A stretch of 64,000 nt of DNA from Pezicula radicicola (taxonomy: Eukaryota; Ascomycota; Leotiomycetes; Helotiales; Dermateaceae), in contig PDUO01000031.1 in NCBI GenBank assembly GCA_003008705.1, positions 434,001 to 498,000 of the forward strand, read 5' to 3'. The notes beneath the pieces are model-generated. The model worked only from the letters and a program-made list of their open reading frames with translations. It did not search any database and had not been told where the DNA came from. Positions 46,522 through 60,230 of the stretch are shown in pieces; the first letter of the stretch is position 1; each line of letters opens with the position of its first letter. The position numbers were made by a program, and so were the translations under genes.

Positions 46522-49500
46522 TCAGGGTTTCATAAGTTGTGCTTTCCTGAAGAACTAGAGGGAGATAATAGTTAGTGATGTTGATTCGAGAGGTGTGAAG
46601 GGAGAGGATAAGCATACCTTAAAATACCCAACACAAATAACAAGTTGACAGATTAAGCAAATCCAAAACCAAACTCCGGGAGTCAACCCATCTGCGAAAT
46701 TATGAAAGACACCAGCCGGTCCAATCTTATTAGGAGCCGAAGCCCTCGCAATAATAGTAATGAAAGCTCCAATAACCTGCGCAATGATAAAAACGAAAGT
46801 AATATGAACTCTTGTTAGAGTCATAAGCAAAATCATACCAAATCCTACATTTTGAATTCCTGCTAGAACACCGAGCCATAACCATACAGCTCGACTGATA
46901 ATAGCACCTGCTACGAGGGAAGAAATCCAAGGGAGGTGATTGCCGATGGCGGAAATTCCCCACAGCATTTGACACCATCCTGGTGCTCCTAATCCGATTG
47001 CGAAAATGGGGATTATCCAGGAATGTTGGGCTGTTAGCCGACCTAGAATCGCTAGGAGACCGCCCCAGATTACGATAAAAAAGAGGATTATCAATAGGAT
47101 TATTGAGTATGCGGGTGCGTTGTTGGAGGACCAGAGGAAGAGCCAGTTGCGGCTGTAGGTTGGGGACATCCAGTAGCCTTGCAGGATTACCATGAGCCAG
47201 AACCACTAGATTTTAATTTTTGATTAGTATTTGTCTGACGAGATATTTAAATTGAAAGAATTTCTTTAAAATGCTTACCAGTACAACACCCTTTCTACTT
47301 AGAGCTCTATAGAAAGAGGGTATGGCTCCTGGCTTTTGTCGATAGTAATCTGGTAGGCCCAAGAATAGACATATACCAATAGCCCACATCAGAATAGCGA
47401 GGGGAATTGTCACTCCTGTTAAAGTGCTGGAGGAAGGTGTATAGCTAGTCTTTGTCTCTCCTGTAGAACTGCTGTTTGTTAGGGAGGCACCGAAGTACCA
47501 GAGGAAGGCGATAATGAGTTGTTGGGTTCCTGTGATGACGCAGGCTCGGAATGCCCATGTTGAGGTCGGTGTGCCGCCTATATATCACGTTAGAACGCTG
47601 CAGGTTCTCAAATATTTGGCCTAGCAACAAAAAGACATACCTTCTGTGCCAAAATTGAGCGTGAAGTAGAAAGTACCTGCCGAGGAACCGATCGTATACA
47701 GTCCTGTCGCGACATTATATACCCAACCTTTTGCAAAGTCGGTCTTTGCAGCGATTGCCATGCCGAGCAGAAAGAAGCATGCTCCGATGAAGATGAAAGG
47801 AATAGAGAGAACATAGACGGCTTGAACTCTGCGGAATAAGATCCACCATCCGACTGAGGATGCGGCGTATAGCGCGCAGAGAGTGTATAGCTTAGTGGTA
47901 GGCTCGCCGACGGCACCTACTAGGAGAGTGAGTTGTAAAGAGCTTGCTGAAAGAATTTGACCCTATGCAATTGTTAGATAAAACACTGAGGGAAAGAGAA
48001 AGAAAATAACATCTTTACTTACCAGTGCAAGGAAAAAAGAGTAGATAAACCATGAACCAATCTTTCTCTGCATAAGCATCTTAAGTCCAGATGGGGCTAC
48101 GTAGTTGTCTCCAAGATATTCATTGAATTCTGCGTACGTCTTTCGCTTTGCCATCTTCTGCTCGCCTTTGCCTTCCTTCTTTCCTGGTAGCAGAAGCGAG
48201 TTAGTAGACAGTGAAGCTTGATGAAAGTTGTTGAACCACTCTCTCTCGCTGTCGACGATATAGTCTTCGATCGTATTACCACCTTTTTGCTTTTTGGTAA
48301 CCTTGTCTAGCTTCGCGGAGAATTTGTCGTAGTACTTGTTCGTTGAATCTGTAAATAGTGGAGCCACATTTTGCGAAAGATGAGATTCGGTGTTTGCGGT
48401 CGAAATCTCGCCTATACTGAGACGTCTTGGTGTGCTCATTCCACTTTGCATGATTGGGCCGCCGGGAAAGCTGTTGCCGTAGAACGATCCGACAGAGAGC
48501 GATGCGCCAGGACTGTGAGAAACTGCGTTCGGCGTAGTAGTACCGCCTGTGTTGCCAAAGTTGGAAAGACCAAACGGTGTTAAGTTCCTCTCGCCCGAAG
48601 GTGTGGATGTTTGTGATGGTGTCCCTGGCCTGGATACTAGAGCGAGAGATACCTTGGAGCTCATATTACTCAGCTTCTGGAAAAGATCAGGACGAGTCTT
48701 CACCTCCAAGCACTTGTGAATTGCAGAAGATTGCAGTATTTCCAGATCTTCAACCCACTGCGCGACCGGAAACCTCTGTATTACCGAGTAAGCGCGCATT
48801 AAAGCTCGCGTCTCCTGGTCTGAGGCAAGAGCAGCATTTATAGCTGCTTTGAACTGCTTGATGAGATGTTTCGAAGTTACTGACTCGACGGTAAACCACC
48901 ATCCGGGCATGTTTCCGAATCCACCGACTCGAGCGCCAATACAGATTGCACCTTTGCAGCCAAATTCAACAGCTACAAGTCCAAATGGCTCGTCACGGGA
49001 AGGCATCAAGGCAAACTCAGCACCCGTAAAGATGAAAGGCGGTAGTGCCGTGAACTCAGGCTTTGAAAAGACTCGGCCCGGGTACTGGGCCATGAGTTTC
49101 TCTAGCTTGAGTGCAGCGAACCTTCCGTGGAGGTCGATAACCGGACCGACACATATTAACTGTGTATTGGGGCGACTTGCCAGGACAGAGGGGAACACGT
49201 CTGCAATTAGGTCAATGCCCTTTTGAACGGACCAACGGCCAACGAAGATGAAGAGTTCAGCCTGTGAAGATTAGCATTTACTGTGACCTAATTGACAAGA
49301 ACAATTTACCTTGGAATCAACAGTCAGGCCAGCCCACTCTTGCGCCTGAACCCGAAACATTGCTCTTTGTTCTTCTTTCACGGGATCAACTACAGCTTTT
49401 GCCAGATCTGCATCCTTGTCCCAGGGTGCAGTGTCGCTGGGATCCGGATTTGGCAGAGAGCCGATCTTGTCAAGGCACCAGAAAATTGGGTATCGTGCTA

Positions 49501-52500
49501 AGGAACGCTTCCCGTATTTCTTAGATACGCCTACGGCTCCAAAACCCTGAGTTCAAGTTAGCTATAATTATTCGACAAGCCGTTATCATTTGAAACATAC
49601 CCCTTGATGGACATGCAAATATCGCACACCAGCATGAAGAAGATTAAAGACTTCGCCAAACTGAACATATTTCTTGACAACCTCCTCGCTTAAGTTGAAG
49701 ACACCACAAATTTCTGCAATCTGATCATCTGTTCGGAGTGGCCACATGCCTTGAAACTCGGCATTATGTAGAGATAGGCAGCAAGGTATGACAGAGGGAA
49801 GGAGATAGAGAGGGGCTGCTGCGCCGTGATAATCATTGATATGATAAAGGTCCGGGTTGAAACGTCGAACAGTTTCCGCAATACACTGGTTCCATGTTGA
49901 ATAATAGATACCACTTTCTAGGTCATCCATTCGAGGTGGATATGGTTCCGCTTTTGTTCGCTTGCGAAAGATGGGTGCGTCGAGAAGAACGTACGTGATA
50001 TTGTCAACGACGTGGTAATGAACAGCGACTTCGTAATCCTGCCCTGCGATACCAACTTGCATGTACTCCGCTTCTTCACCTTGTATAAGTCAGTATATTA
50101 TGTCTGTTGTAACACAGAAAAAAGGAGATGATTTTAGACTTACCTGGTGCATAGGGATACTCGATGCCACCAACGCACGGAATAACCCATATCAAGTTTT
50201 GATGTTGTAAGTTCTTGCCCATAAGAGAAGCCATAACGCCAAGTCCTCCAATTTTGATTTTGATACTCCACTCTGCGATTTCATACTCCATGGTTGCGAT
50301 CAGAACAGTTCGACGGCCAGTCGATCCTGCGTCAACAGCTAACGCACCTGATATCGCAAGATCGGAACTGACTGCTGCTGCTGCATCTGGAGTGGTAGGT
50401 GCAACACTGAGGGCAGAATTATTTGAAATTTTGTTGCTCCCCCAGGAAGGTTTCATCAGAGGGATACCCAGTCCAAACACGTTTTTATTCTTAGGCTTCG
50501 CTGCCGTTCCTATCTTGTTAAATTTGACCTTGTAAAAGGCAGCTGTGAAAGCCCACACGCCTAACCCTGCTGTTATCACTGGTACAATACACAAAAATAC
50601 CATGATGATAATTTGAACAGTGGCTGATCCATACGGCACCAGCGTATAGCTGAAGTTGCCATCATTGACAACCAGTTTATAACCAAGGCGGCCATGTGCT
50701 GGAGCGGCGGAAATGTTGATAACGTTGCTTGCAAGACTGTCCGGAGGAATCCAGTCAAGAACACCATCCTGGTCCACATCGCCATACGCTGCACTTTTGT
50801 CGGGTTGACCATCAGGATTCATGCCCCACACATTGACCATTACGTTAGTTGGCCACTCAGTGAATAGGTTGAAAGTCCAATTTCCTACAGAGTCCTGCGA
50901 TAACTTGTTGCTGAGTCCGCCATCGTATCCCCACTGGTTCCATTCTCCTTCTACCCAGGCATGCGGCCAGCGGCGCGGTGGTTTATCATCCCTGTCGAGA
51001 TCGGAGTGTTGAACATGGTCACTACTTCCCGTCATCTGACTCCAGTAATGAAGGATAACATGCTCTCCCTCCCACTCCTGAGCTTTAGTCCCTGTCCAGT
51101 TTTGCTTAACTAGCGTAATGTTTCCACCTGTGTAATTTTGCCAGTCGCTGAAACTTGAGCCCCAGTTTGTCGAATACCGAAATTTGTCTGCTCCAGCTGC
51201 TCTTGGTGAGACGTAAAGGTCACCAGTGCTTGCGTCTTCTTTCAAAAGGCCACTTGTATAATTTGCCAATTTGGGAAAGACCATAGGATTATCGACTTGG
51301 CCAATACGGAACATGAACTTGTCTCGGGCGTTTGTTGACAGTGTAGTATTTGTAGTTGAATTTGAACTTGCCGTAGCATTGTCGACAGTATAGGTGTGAA
51401 CACCATTCGCAACGTTGAGGAGTTCTGCAGTAAAGACGTATGTAGATGGTACTTGACCTACATAGGATGGTGTTTCTGCAGTAATACTATGGCAAGCATA
51501 GCTCGTCTTGTTCAAAGTGGCTGTGATTCCCAACTCAGTAGTGGACTCAATTGTCAGTGAATCTGCGACAGAATCACAATCCATTGCCTTAGAGAAACTA
51601 ATCTGGAGTGTGACAGTCTCTGTCTCGTCATATGCGACACTGGACACAATTCGAGTATCATGGGCTGGATAGACGTGAGTAATAACTGGCTTGGGTTCTG
51701 CCCACTCCGCTAGAGGAACAAATGCCTTAAATTCGTATGGACGCATATCGATGCTGGCGACACAACCCTGACTTTTGTTTGAACCCTCGAATCCGTAACT
51801 GAAAGTCGAAGCCACTAACGTGTACTCCTCGTATGGCCAGAACAAGTTTTTGACTGTAGTTCCTTCTGTGAATGCCGAGACAAGTGCGCCGTCAGAAGAA
51901 GTGCTATTATCGCTGGTGCAATCAAAGTCGTATGTGATAGAGCTGTTCGCGTTATGGAATAGTAGCCAAACCGATTGATTACCATGGGCAATACCAGTGA
52001 AGTCTTGCACATCAGTGTTGCGGGCCCTGTAGATGCTCCAAATACCGGTCGGTGACGGCATTCCTTCACTCCCTCGCAAATATATGTTATGTAGTCGGGT
52101 CGATAACGTTTGAAGCTCGTAGCCATCATTGAGTACTGGGTACTCCTCTCGAAGTTCGAACATACGTTTTAAGACATTTCGCATGAAATGCGAAGGATTG
52201 CGATGATCAAAACTTACACTATCATCATGACAGCCATATCCTGAACTATTGTAGGGCATGTCGACATACAACTCTTGGCCTAGTCCATAACAGCCGTGTA
52301 GCTGCCACGCAGAGGATGATGCAAAAGGCGCTCGTCCGAAAACTAATTAGGGCATCAGTATTAGTGCTTCTTCTAAAATCTGTAGGAATATTGAGACATG
52401 CAAAACAGCGAGGCGACTCTCAACACCGTCAAGCTCTTTTAAAAACTTCTGGGATGGTAAGAAAATAGGATACGAACCATAATCTGCAGCCAAATTTTCC

Positions 52501-54038
52501 AGAACGTAATACTCTTGCTCCTCGCCGTAAAATACCATGGGGATGCCCGGCAATTCCAGGGTGGTCACGAACAGACCAAGCAACTGCCGATGAGTACCAT
52601 TAGCCAGTGCCGGCCAGCGAAAGACGTCCTGATTAGTCGTTCCAAACATGTGGCGTGGGTCGAAGAGGCCAGTGTTGGCGTTAACCAAGTCGTGGGCTTT
52701 TCGGAAGCTCCCCCATAACTCAACCCAGTCAACACCCAGTGAACCCCAAGGACCATCCAGTCCCAAAAATCTAGTCATCGAACCGTAAATATCGTAATGG
52801 AAAGCGGCGCCGTCAAGTGCTGTCATACCGAACTCCCGAATGTAAGACGATGAATTCGATGTATTGCTGGTAAATACAGCTAGCGAGCTGTCCGAAAGTT
52901 CTTGATCTGGCTGTTTCCCTCGACCAAAATAGACTGCTGCTAGTTTCGGGTCTGCCACGAGCTCACCAACTACAAGAAAATTATCTTTGCCCAGGTTCCG
53001 GGCACACTGTCTTTGGTAGGCGGAAAATTGGGACAGGGCATCAATGGTAACCTGGACGGCCTTGTCGACACGGAAACCATCAATATCCAGCATCGCAATC
53101 TGCATACATCCCATTACGTTAATTTTTTCGAGGACGTCAGAACGCCATTCGCGGAGACGGTCTTGAACAGAAGCAAATCGTGAGAACTGGTTAATATAAC
53201 TCGCATAAGATCCAGTACTTTCAATGTCTCCGTACATGTCGAAGGAACTATTTCGACAGCCATTGTATTTGTCAGTGACGTTTGAAGGCTCGAGGTAACC
53301 ATTCTGCTCCCAGATTCGAGGCATTTCGCAATCTGGGTCTCGTTCATTACCGACGTCAAAGTCATGGTATCGACGGTCAGGTTGTTTCCAGACAGCGTCA
53401 TACTCATCAAATTTGAACTCAACAGTCGCATTGAGATATTTGCCCCCATATCCCAGAAGATTGCCCATTGTCGACATTGTTGTGTCCAAAATGAGATACA
53501 TCCCTCGGCGATGGATCTCGGTAGTCAGAGCTCGCCATTCATCGATGTCTCCGTGGTGTCGATCGAGAAGGGTAAAATCCAAGGGTCCATAACCATCAGG
53601 TGACCAAGGCATATTGAGGAACATGCTGCCAGTGAAATATATTGCTTTGATCCCAAGACCTTGGATATAATCAAGGTCACTGTAAAGTCCGGCCACATCA
53701 CCTCCAAAGCGAAACTGGTTCGCCATCCAGTTGTGTTCAAATACTGTTCCATTGGCTTCATCGTTAGTCGGATCACCTATATCTTGTTAATATTTATCCA
53801 TCACATCCAACTTCCACTACGAACCATTAACATAACGGTCAATCGTAAGGACATAGAAAGGAAAACGCCAGTTCGATGGCGATGGTTGGTACGTGTGATT
53901 GTCCCATTGTCCCCAGTAGTCTTGTGGACGGGTAGCTGTTTGGTTTTCGTTCAAGTTGTAGCCCACGTGTTCTGAATCATATTTCAAAGCCGTACAACAC
54001 TGGACCAGTACCAAGAGAAGAAGAGTATAAGAAAACAT
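46522..54038 (-). CDS. Cell-wall alpha-1,3-glucan synthase
   Basis: Large multi-domain plasma-membrane enzyme (Ags/Mok1 family, about 2400 aa) that makes wall alpha-1,3-glucan. About ten exons. The start at 54038 gives a signal peptide ([19 protein letters not shown]). The extracellular GH13 amylase-like domain has [20 protein letters not shown] and [16 protein letters not shown] single membrane span ([20 protein letters not shown]) leads to the cytosolic GT5 glycogen-synthase-like domain: [48 protein letters not shown], and [20 protein letters not shown] Ser-rich linker and a multi-span C-terminal domain (putative exporter) follow. The last exon adds [10 protein letters not shown] with a stop at 46522, a typical family terminus. 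One intron (about 52347-52480) is longer than usual. Divergent from the amylase gene. Intact. Confidence 0.94.
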
Positions 54039-55692
54039 CCCGAAGGATCACGTGGAAAGGAAAGAAACGAACGAGAGTGGTATTGATGGGCGTCTAAAAA
54101 GATCTCATGGATAGAGGCTCAAATTCGATGGCAATCGACTTCTTAACATCGTTGCCAATTTTCCACTTCCATTTTCGCACTGCCCACTCAACAATATGCA
54201 GGCTATCCGTCATCCCGAATAGGGTATTGGCCAAGGCTCTCTAGGATACGGTCTAGCAGCGTACATGTTGTCCCGCAATAAATACCCGGACGAGAGGCCA
54301 GGAAGTTGGAACCACATCCCCACCCCCTCCTATCTACAAAAACCTTGCAGGGTGTCCTTGGGGGTCGAGCTGATTACTTACTACTACAGTACTAGCACTG
54401 GCAAAGTTGCTCATGACCCACTTACAACACGTAGACGCAGACGCAAAAGTTAGAGCTGGCTCTCCTCTGGTCGTGAGTCGTTCGTTGTTGTCCCTTAGGC
54501 TCTTGTGGCGCCTCAGCAATGAGCTGTGGACTTTCTCGATGTAGGATTCGGTCCAGGCCGGCCATACAAGGACTGAGTAGCATCAGCCACAGAGCACATG
54601 TAACATACGGCCCGCATGCCGTTGGATGCTTGTTGATACGAGGTAACAATACTCGAGCCTGCTGGCTAGTGCCTGCACATGAGACGAACGTGATTGAGCT
54701 TTTTCGCGTAGAAACTTCGTAGATCAACAGCTCCTAATCCGTAGAACCCGGTTTCTCTAAGTTTCTCCTTATCGTGTGTTTTCCGAATATTGACAGTCTA
54801 AAGCTACGCACTCTCAGACCCCTTAAGCTCATTGGCATTTAAATATGGAGTATGTCGTGAGTGGTGGCTCATAGATCCAGCTGTCCGCTTTTTCACCTCC
54901 GTCGCCTGACGTTGGTGTACTTAAAAGAAAAAACATTTTGCTTACTTAAAAAGGGGATCCTCGACGACTTTTGACGCCAATGAGTGGAAGACCTTTTTAG
55001 GAAAAGAGCCACTGTGCCCAGTCGCTTAACAAATCAGATCTCTTGGCCTACCTTTGTGACCAGTGCGGTGCAAGAAGTTTGAACCCATGTTTTCTGCATT
55101 AACCTGATCAGGTACACTCCATCCCTAATCAGGCAGTATTGTTCTCGCGTAGGCTCGCGTAAGGACATATGCCATACTTGATCACGTTAGTGTAAAAAAC
55201 ATGGGTTCAAACTTCTTGCACCGCACTGTACCTCGTAGACTCACCAGCCCCCCCGTAGCCCCCCTCGAAAACCCTGAAAACCCTGAAACCTCGTATGGCT
55301 TGCCGGCAGAGCCTTCTCGAATTGGAAGGGCGAGTACTCTATTCGCTACGGACCGACTTGGTTAATAATAGATTTCAGCAGAATGAGGCAATCACACCTG
55401 CACGTTCTGATTCAAGGACCAACCCAACCCAGCCACAACGGGCCATGGGAATGCCTGTAGCGTGGTAAGCCGTGGGGCCATGGGTAAGGTTCACAAGGTT
55501 CAACACTGGTGGTTCGCAGCCAAGTCCCCAGTGCACCGGCACCCCAAGCGATAACGGTGAGCTCGTTGGGATTGATTGGGATGGTACGCGGCAAAGGCCA
55601 TTGCGCTATATTGTCGACCTCACCCAGCAGAAAATCATCTCATGCTTCGCGACGACGACGACGACGACAGCAGGTAAGGTCATTTATTAATC
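54039..55692. promoter_or_regulatory. Shared divergent promoter of the glucan synthase and amylase genes
   Basis: This 1.65-kb intergenic region separates two start codons facing away from each other. Apart from the mariner-like MITE at 55061-55228 it holds no supported gene. A ctc-rich word (cccccccgtagcccccctcg) follows the MITE. The gene pairing suggests co-regulated wall alpha-glucan synthesis. Confidence 0.6.
55061..55228. mobile_element. Tc1/mariner-like MITE with 33-bp perfect terminal inverted repeats
   Basis: Ends at 55061-55093 and 55196-55228 are exact complements, starting cagtgcggtgcaagaagttt, which resembles fungal Fot1/pogo-type ends. The 168-bp element has no open frame. The right flank is TA, the left flank AC, so a clean TA duplication is not seen. 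It lies in the shared promoter of the alpha-glucan pair. Confidence 0.8.
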
Positions 55693-57848
55693 ATGATCTT
55701 TGATGCCAGCCGTCACATCCTTTTCGTCATTCTCGTCTTTCTATGCAACTTTCTTAACCAAGGCCATGCCGCAACGCCGGCGGAATGGCGTGGTCAATCT
55801 ATCTATCAGGTCTTGACAGACCGCTTTGCGAGAACTGACGGTTCAGTGACGGCAGCGTGTGCTCCAGGCTACGAGGGATACTGTGGTGGAACATGGAAGG
55901 GAATCATTTCCAAGCTCGACTACATCCAAGTAAATATTTTCACGTCTTCCTTTTCCGGAAATTCAAATTTTTAATTGGCCAAATCTCAGGGAATGGGATT
56001 CACGGCTATTTGGATATCTCCCGTTGTTGAGCAAGTATCAGATGCGACTAGAGCGTATCATGGCTATTCCGCTTCCAATATTTACGCTTTGAATGAGAAT
56101 TTCGGGAGTGCTTCGGACCTCAAGGCTCTGGCAAAGGCTCTGCACAAGAAAGGAATGGTGAGCATCGTCGGTTTATTTTGCTTTTTTAATCGTGTTGATT
56201 GAGCATATTACAGTATTTGATGGTTGATGTCGTTGCAAATCACATGGCATATGATGGAACCGCTGAGACTGTTGATTACAGCACCTTGACTCCTTTTGAC
56301 GATCAAAGCTACTTTCATAATATTTGTTGGATAAATGATTACGATGATCAAACAGAGGTCGAACAAGTATGTCCACCCTCTTCGGCATGGTTTCTACGCC
56401 GCTGGTCATTTCTAACCCAGGATTCAGTGTTGGTTGGGAGGGGATAATTATCCACTACCAGATCTCAATACCACTCTGACAACTGTTCGAGATATGTTCA
56501 GTTCATGGGTTGGAGATTTCGTCTCGAACTACTCAAGTAAATCCTTCCCTAGTGCCAATTATTTTTTCTTTTTTTTCTTTTTTTTTTCTTTTTGTACGGG
56601 AGTTAACTTTCATTGCCAGTTGATGGATTACGAGTCGACACAGTAAAAAATGTCGAGCAACCATTTTGGCCCATCTTCAATTCTGCATCAGGTGTCTACA
56701 ACGTCGGAGAATTATCAAATGGCAATGTAGACTACTTTTGTCCGTACCAAGATTACATGGACGGTCTTCTTGACTACCCTACGTATGTTTCTTCCGCTTC
56801 GAACATGTAATATTAGGAACGAGAGAACTAACGAGGCCTCGTAGATATTACCAAGCAACCCTATTCTTCTCCAACACTTCCGCCAATTCAACCAACTTCC
56901 TTAATGAGATTCAAGTCCTGAATTCCAAATGTAAAGATCAGACGTTACTTGGTTCCTTCTCAGAGAATCATGATCAACCACGTTTTGCATCTATTACATC
57001 AGATATGTCTGTAAGTTAATCTCATTTTAAATACACATATATCACATGATCGTCTAACACATGATAACTTCCAGCTCGCAAAGAACATCATCACATACAC
57101 CATGCTCGGAGACGGCATCCCAATAAGTAAACTCCCACCAAACCCCATACCTTCCAAACCCTCAGCAATAAAATCTAACCAGTCTTCACAAAAACACAGT
57201 CTACCAAGGCCAAGAACAGCACCTCAACGGAACAACAGACCCCTACAACCGAGAAGCCCTCTGGCTAACCCACTACACCAAATCCACCCTCTACAAACAC
57301 ACCAAAACACTAAACAAAATCCGTTCGCAAGCAATCTCCAAATCCTCCACCTATCTAACCTGGAACACTCAAATCGTTTATAACGATACGAACACAGTTG
57401 CTTTTCGAAAAGGAGATGAGAGTTATATGACTTTAATGATAGTTAATAACCTTGGGGAGAATGCTAGCAAATATAGTGTGTCGATGACTGATGTGGGGTT
57501 TCCGGCTGGTTTGAAGGTTGTTGATATGTTGAATTGTGGGAAATCTTTGACTGTTGATGGGGATGGTGGGTTGGAGGTTGAGGTTAAGGGTGGTTTACCT
57601 TCTGTAAGTCTTGTTGAATTTTTTTAAAAATTCCTTTCCTTTTCATTTCTTTTACTGCGCTGCTTTTTAATCCATGTTGGATGATAACTAACTGAGTTGT
57701 GTGACTATTATAGGTTTACTACCCTCTGTACCTGGTGAAGGGCTCCAATCTGTGCTCCGGTACACCGTTATTTGCTGCTCCAGTAAGACTCAGTATTGCT
57801 ATTGCTATCTTAACTTGTGTCTTCCTGGGCTTGTCTTCTGTCTTTTAG
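55693..57848 (+). CDS. GPI-anchored-type alpha-amylase (GH13)
   Basis: Secreted GH13 amylase of about 480-500 aa with at least eight introns. The N-terminus is a signal peptide ([20 protein letters not shown]). Catalytic regions: [24 protein letters not shown] (region I), [12 protein letters not shown] with the nucleophile Asp (II), VGELSNGN with the acid/base Glu (III) and FSENHDQPR (IV). The final exon ends in [21 protein letters not shown] and a stop at 57848, a hydrophobic tail that fits a GPI-attachment signal. Such amylases (for example those near agsB in aspergilli) trim or prime alpha-glucan in the wall instead of digesting starch. One intron contains a long T/C tract (56562-56598). 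The divergent partner is the alpha-1,3-glucan synthase. Catalytic residues are intact. Confidence 0.9.
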
Positions 57849-58791
57849 AGCGTTACATGAAAATGGGTTTCAAGGGTTCAACGGTGTCATGGTTGCTAGC
57901 AAATAGTCGGTACCTGATACCACTATATAGAAATTTGGGAAGGTGAATAGAGAAAATATTACTCCGTTTTTAGATATATAGAACTTATTACATCATTACT
58001 TTATAAATTATATATTTTACAGCTAGTAGAAGGTGCCTGCAAGATGTTGTACTCCAGAAATTATCCGTTCTGTAGATACTGGCAATACCCTACCTTTCAA
58101 AATTTTCAAAAGTAGCGTTGTAGATTAGGCCTATACAAGTAGTATTGCTTAAAAAGGGGGAAAAGAAAGACATTAGTGGTATATTGATTTGTGTTGAATG
58201 GGCATAATATAAGTGGGCAGCAACATGTGGTGGCAATAGGGTTTGTATTGTGTTCTGTGTGAAAGCCATTATGTGGGAATGGGTCTACTTGTTGTAGTAG
58301 GACGATCACATGACTATTCCCATATATTTCACTGAATTCAACAATTTGCGATGTATCCGTCTTCTCAAGTATCTCGAATATGTCTCTACCTCTAACTTGA
58401 ATTTTCATTGATAGAAGTGTAGTTGGAAAAGAGCCTGAGTATTTGACTATCAGCTTTGATATTGTATGTTTTTCGACATATCGGTTCCAAATGTCTATCC
58501 TAAGCTATCTCTATTGATTTGAGACATTCTTTACAACGGCTTTAGCTAGGTTAAATAACATCTAAAGATAATTAGTCTAATACGAAATCTTACAAGTCTA
58601 TGTGTTTCTAAATAAATTATTAGTATTCCATCCCTTCAAAAAAAAATACTCCAAGAGAATAATTCTTAGTGTGTTTGAGAGATGGTGAAAACAGCATGTA
58701 AGCTATTGCTGCTCTAGCACCTTGGAGACACTTCTTCGCTGTAACTCTTCTTTCGTTTTTCAAAACTGCTTCAAGTAATGCAGCAGAACTA
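57849..58791. other. AT-rich intergenic region
   Basis: Nothing supportable beyond the amylase 3' end. Confidence 0.5.
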
Positions 58792-58976
58792 CGAAGGTTG
58801 GATGGGTAAATAATCAAAAGTCGGTGCGCTGTTTTACTATAGCTTCACCATATATTTCGAGTTCTACATACAAATTTAACGCAGCCTTGTAATGTAAGTG
58901 GCTAGTTATTTAAATCAAGGCTTGTTTTTCTGTAACAAAAGCACCGACTTTTGATTATTTACCCATCCAACCTTCG
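58792..58976. mobile_element. Tc1/mariner-type MITE with TA target-site duplication
   Basis: Perfect inverted repeats of about 36 bp (starting cgaaggttggatgggtaaat) close a 185-bp non-coding element. It is flanked by TA on both sides (58790-58791 and 58977-58978), the mark of Tc1/mariner insertion. Confidence 0.85.
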
Positions 58977-58981
58977 TACAA

Positions 58982-59121
58982 CCTATTGTCATTAATGCTG
59001 CACAAAAGAAAATGCCATAAACGAAGTCTTACAAGGATAAAGTTGGTGTATTCGGACAGTGGTTGAAACAATTGAAACCTATCAAACTCATTGAAAACTG
59101 TGCAGCATTTATGACAATGGG
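58982..59121. repeat. Imperfect inverted repeat, about 140 bp
   Basis: ctattgtcattaatgctgca at 58983 and its near complement at 59100-59120 (about 21 of 23 positions) suggest another small palindromic element, immediately beside the TA-flanked MITE. Confidence 0.45.
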
Positions 59122-60230
59122 CTGTACATACTTATGATACAGTAGCGAAGATCGAACGCTTTACATATACTGATTGTAAGTCTAATAACCAGTATAATAA
59201 CAGCAAACGTAATTTTACTACAGACTTAAAAGGGGGAAAGGGACAATGTACTGTATAGAACTGAAACTAAGCGACATCCTTCCAGCTTGTTCTATAGCAC
59301 TGCCCAATAATAATTAAAACTACAATTTCAATTAACCTTTCGCTACTCAACGTCGTCCGATCAAACATTTCGTTTGTAGGGTACACCCTCGTTGCCAAAT
59401 AAGCGAGCATAAAACGTCAATGTCAAAATAAAGGAGAAGACAGACTCGATACCATACAACCTCGGATTAAAACCATAAAGTATAGATGACAAACTTTTGT
59501 AGGATGGACCGAGTTCTTAAATCTTACAAAACAACACCGTATTACCATGACATCGTAGCAAAGATAAGCTCTCTAAGTATTAGACATGAGACAGGTTTCT
59601 TCTACCTTATATCTTCCTACGACTCCATGCGATCCGAGTCCCTTGGCATCCAATTCCATCAACAAGACTGCGCCTCCTACCGGTACAGCACGGGAAAGCA
59701 CGGAAAAGCAAAATCAAGAATCTCGGCAACTAGAAATGATAATCGTCGGTCATGGCCGAATAACTTTAGTGAGTCCAAATTATTATGGAGCCAACCGAGT
59801 CTTAGCCAAAAATTCTAAATCTATTCTTGCCCGGTTGCGCTTCCATACAAATCGCTTGTATTTCAAAGAATTGAGACAAAATGATTACCCCATTCCTTCA
59901 ATTATGCTATGCGGATCCCAAAGGATCAAAAAGAAACTCTCCGAGCTATGATCTCGGCTTCTGAATCTCGATTCGATTTTCTTAGAATCCTATGTGGAGT
60001 TGTTGTTAAATAGATGGCCATTTCTCATCTAGTTTGAGCCCCATCATCTCAAAGCATCACGCTTCAGATATCTCACTTTCTTTTATCCCCCTTCACATTC
60101 ATTCTTTCGTTTATCTTCGGATCTAACTTACCACTTTCGTTTATACTCTGCTTTACGGATTTCAAACATCTTCATCTCATTCACAACAAAACAAAACAAC
60201 CTAGTCCATTCAATCTCAATTTTTTTCAAA
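59122..60230. other. Intergenic region, 1.1 kb
   Basis: It holds the promoter and A/C-rich leader of the peroxidase gene (from about 60040). A 121-codon frame at 59586-59951 has no recognisable domain and is not called. Confidence 0.45.

Noticed and set aside
59586..59951. 121-codon frame upstream of the peroxidase gene
   Set aside because: No domain, no signal peptide and two overlapping frames; left as intergenic.
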